Shown here: piece by piece, positions 62,973 to 64,000 of the stretch
Layout of the letters: each line of letters starts with the position of its first letter
How positions within the stretch are numbered: position 1 is the stretch's first letter
NCBI GenBank assembly: GCA_913019905.1
Contig: CAJVZD010000003.1
Coordinates: 62,001-126,000, forward strand
Length of the DNA: 64,000 nucleotides
Origin: an uncultured Cellvibrionales bacterium
Lineage (GTDB): Bacteria > Pseudomonadota > Gammaproteobacteria > Pseudomonadales > Dasaniaceae
Direction of reading: 5' to 3'
Translations under genes and position numbers: made by a program
Notes under the pieces: model-generated
Seen by the model: only the letters and a program-made list of their open reading frames with translations
The model's database searches: none
What the model was told of the DNA's origin: nothing

Positions 62973-63032
62973 CAGCCCTGCGGTTGGTTTCTGGTGATAT
63001 AGGTACCGACAGCGTGCCCAAAAAGCGGACCG

Positions 63033-63812
63033 TTAGACGGCTTCACGACTTAAATGTTGTTCCGGTTGGTAACGCTGACCCGCGTGATCGCGGTGCTCCA
63101 TCCCAATCTTGATATAAGCAGCGAAGGTTATTAGGCCAAGCGTAAGAAAAAACAACGTGAGGTAATTTTTTGTTCGCTTTAGGTTTTTCAGCGTTCGTTT
63201 TACATCGCCTTTGTCAAATACTCCCCACTTGATGACAAGACGGTACACCCCTATTCCGCCGTGCAATTCAGCACAAAATAGCAGGACCAGATAGAGAGGC
63301 CAGAGGCCCTCGCTCACAAAGCGATCGGCCGACAGGTAGGGGCCGATTTTGTCAGCGTTTATCGCCATAATGATGATATGTGCAGATCCAAGGAAAAACA
63401 TGACAAACCCCGTGACGGCCTGCCAATACCACTGCGTGGTATCCGAGTGCTGCATGCGGTGAATGTGTTCGCGCATTATGGTGTGTTGTTGCCAATTCGC
63501 GGGAAATTTTCGCATGGCCACCAAGGCGTGAAGCATAAAAAGCAGTAAAATGATGACGGCAAAAATACTGATTAATACTGGATAACCCTGCCCATCGGGA
63601 CTTAGCTGACGCAACTCCATCATGCCAGTTACCCACAGCATGGCGTCTTTGCTGATTAAAATACTGGATACTAAGAGAAGGTGTGTCCACATGAATAAGG
63701 CCAGTGCTAGCCCAGATAGACTTTGAAGGAAGTCCAGGCGGGCGGGCACAGCACTGTTCTGTCCTGCATTTGGATTGGAGCATGAACTGATAGAAAAGTC
63801 AGAATTATTCAC
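63033..63812 (-). CDS. frdC: Fumarate reductase diheme cytochrome b subunit FrdC (Wolinella type)
   Basis: The 259-residue membrane protein starts at GTG with AGGTGA upstream. Five membrane segments carry the four heme-ligand His of Wolinella FrdC: His44 (MWTHLLLVSS), His95 (MLHALVAMRKFP), His145 (GSAHIIIM) and His184 (AELHGGIGVYR). Glu66, which binds menaquinol in Wolinella, and Glu182 of the transmembrane proton path are also conserved. This single-anchor diheme type (frdCAB order) differs from the FrdC/FrdD pair of enteric bacteria. It is the first gene of the operon. Confidence 0.92.
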   Translation of the reverse strand: MNNSDFSISSCSNPNAGQNSAVPARLDFLQSLSGLALALFMWTHLLLVSSILISKDAMLWVTGMMELRQLSPDGQGYPVLISIFAVIILLLFMLHALVAMRKFPANWQQHTIMREHIHRMQHSDTTQWYWQAVTGFVMFFLGSAHIIIMAINADKIGPYLSADRFVSEGLWPLYLVLLFCAELHGGIGVYRLVIKWGVFDKGDVKRTLKNLKRTKNYLTLFFLTLGLITFAAYIKIGMEHRDHAGQRYQPEQHLSREAV

Positions 63813-63933
63813 AACTTCACCTACTTAGATGCAGCCTACGATTCGAATACGAGTATGTCCCTCTTCAATAATAGCCATAAGTCATCCTTTTAAAACTAAA
63901 GTGAATCCTCTAAAGCGTTTTTTACACTTTTAT

Positions 63934-63947
63934 TTGATGTGCTTCAA
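63934..63947. promoter_or_regulatory. FNR-like box upstream of frdCAB
   Basis: TTGATGTGCTTCAA matches the FNR/Anr consensus TTGATnnnnATCAA at nine of ten defined positions. It lies 122 bases before the frdC start. Oxygen-responsive activation of fumarate reductase by FNR is well known in other gammaproteobacteria. Confidence 0.6.
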
Positions 63948-64000
63948 AACAGTGGTTATATCTTGAGGGTCTTGTTTGAGATTTTGGGCTTTGTTGATCA

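Overview
The window looks like a chromosome segment of a gammaproteobacterium, probably aquatic or marine. The evidence is a TPP-type type Vi secretion system (T6SS) of proteobacterial order, an Mtr-type decaheme electron conduit, a CymA-like quinol dehydrogenase and a GST/LLM/P450 set typical of marine heterotrophs. No rRNA or tRNA gene was recognised, so the genus is not assigned. GC content was not computed.

Layout. (1) 1-12.4 kb is a mixed metabolic and detoxification region: the tail of a nitronate monooxygenase, two GSTs, an AraC-type regulator divergent from a CYP102 (P450-BM3-like) fused monooxygenase, a TetR regulator, a membrane-anchored metallo-beta-lactamase-fold hydrolase, a tandem DsbA/HCCA-isomerase-fold protein, a small secreted protein and an enoyl-CoA hydratase. 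(2) 12.4-19.7 kb is an accessory region beside the T6SS: a probable Stv-like protein with a possible His/Cys pair, an IS3-type remnant, and a minus-strand trio made of a protein with a C-terminal carrier-type beta domain, a 966-residue OmpA/peptidoglycan-binding/zinc-metallopeptidase protein and a lipoprotein. The trio reads as a candidate effector module. (3) 20.1-21.0 kb is an LLM-family oxidoreductase. (4) 21.3-47.7 kb is a full T6SS. The plus-strand order is pppA-tagH-tssJKLM-tagF-tssA-tssB-tssC-second tssC-tssEFGH-TssB/TssC fusion. It converges on a minus-strand unit hcp-vgrG-DUF6931-like-PAAR-like. The PpkA kinase expected with PppA and the FHA protein is not in the window. (5) 47.7-53.1 kb holds a RAYT-like transposase whose HUH histidines are gone, next to a regularly spaced repeat array; then a small acidic protein, an unannotated transcription-unit-like element with an Arg/Cys-rich short ORF and a strong terminator, a class III aminotransferase, an isochorismatase-family hydrolase and a HAD hydrolase. 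(6) 53.2-63.8 kb is a respiratory island. mtrC-mtrA-mtrB-like genes on the minus strand face a diheme cytochrome c plus a CymA-like tetraheme quinol dehydrogenase on the plus strand. A Wolinella-type frdCAB quinol:fumarate reductase follows, with an FNR-like box upstream.

How the parts may work together. In the respiratory island, CymA would take electrons from (mena)quinol to periplasmic cytochromes, and MtrCAB would carry them across the outer membrane; FrdCAB would let the same quinol pool reduce fumarate. In the T6SS, sheath assembly would be post-translationally gated by PppA/FHA. Hcp, VgrG and the PAAR-like tip form the projectile, and the 13-19.7 kb genes are candidate cargo. The points most worth following up are the three TssC-type genes (one fused to TssB), the OmpA-metallopeptidase module, the HUH-less RAYT with its 65-bp-spaced repeats, and the possible leader/attenuator upstream of the aminotransferase. 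All functions are read from sequence patterns and remembered family features; no database search was run.
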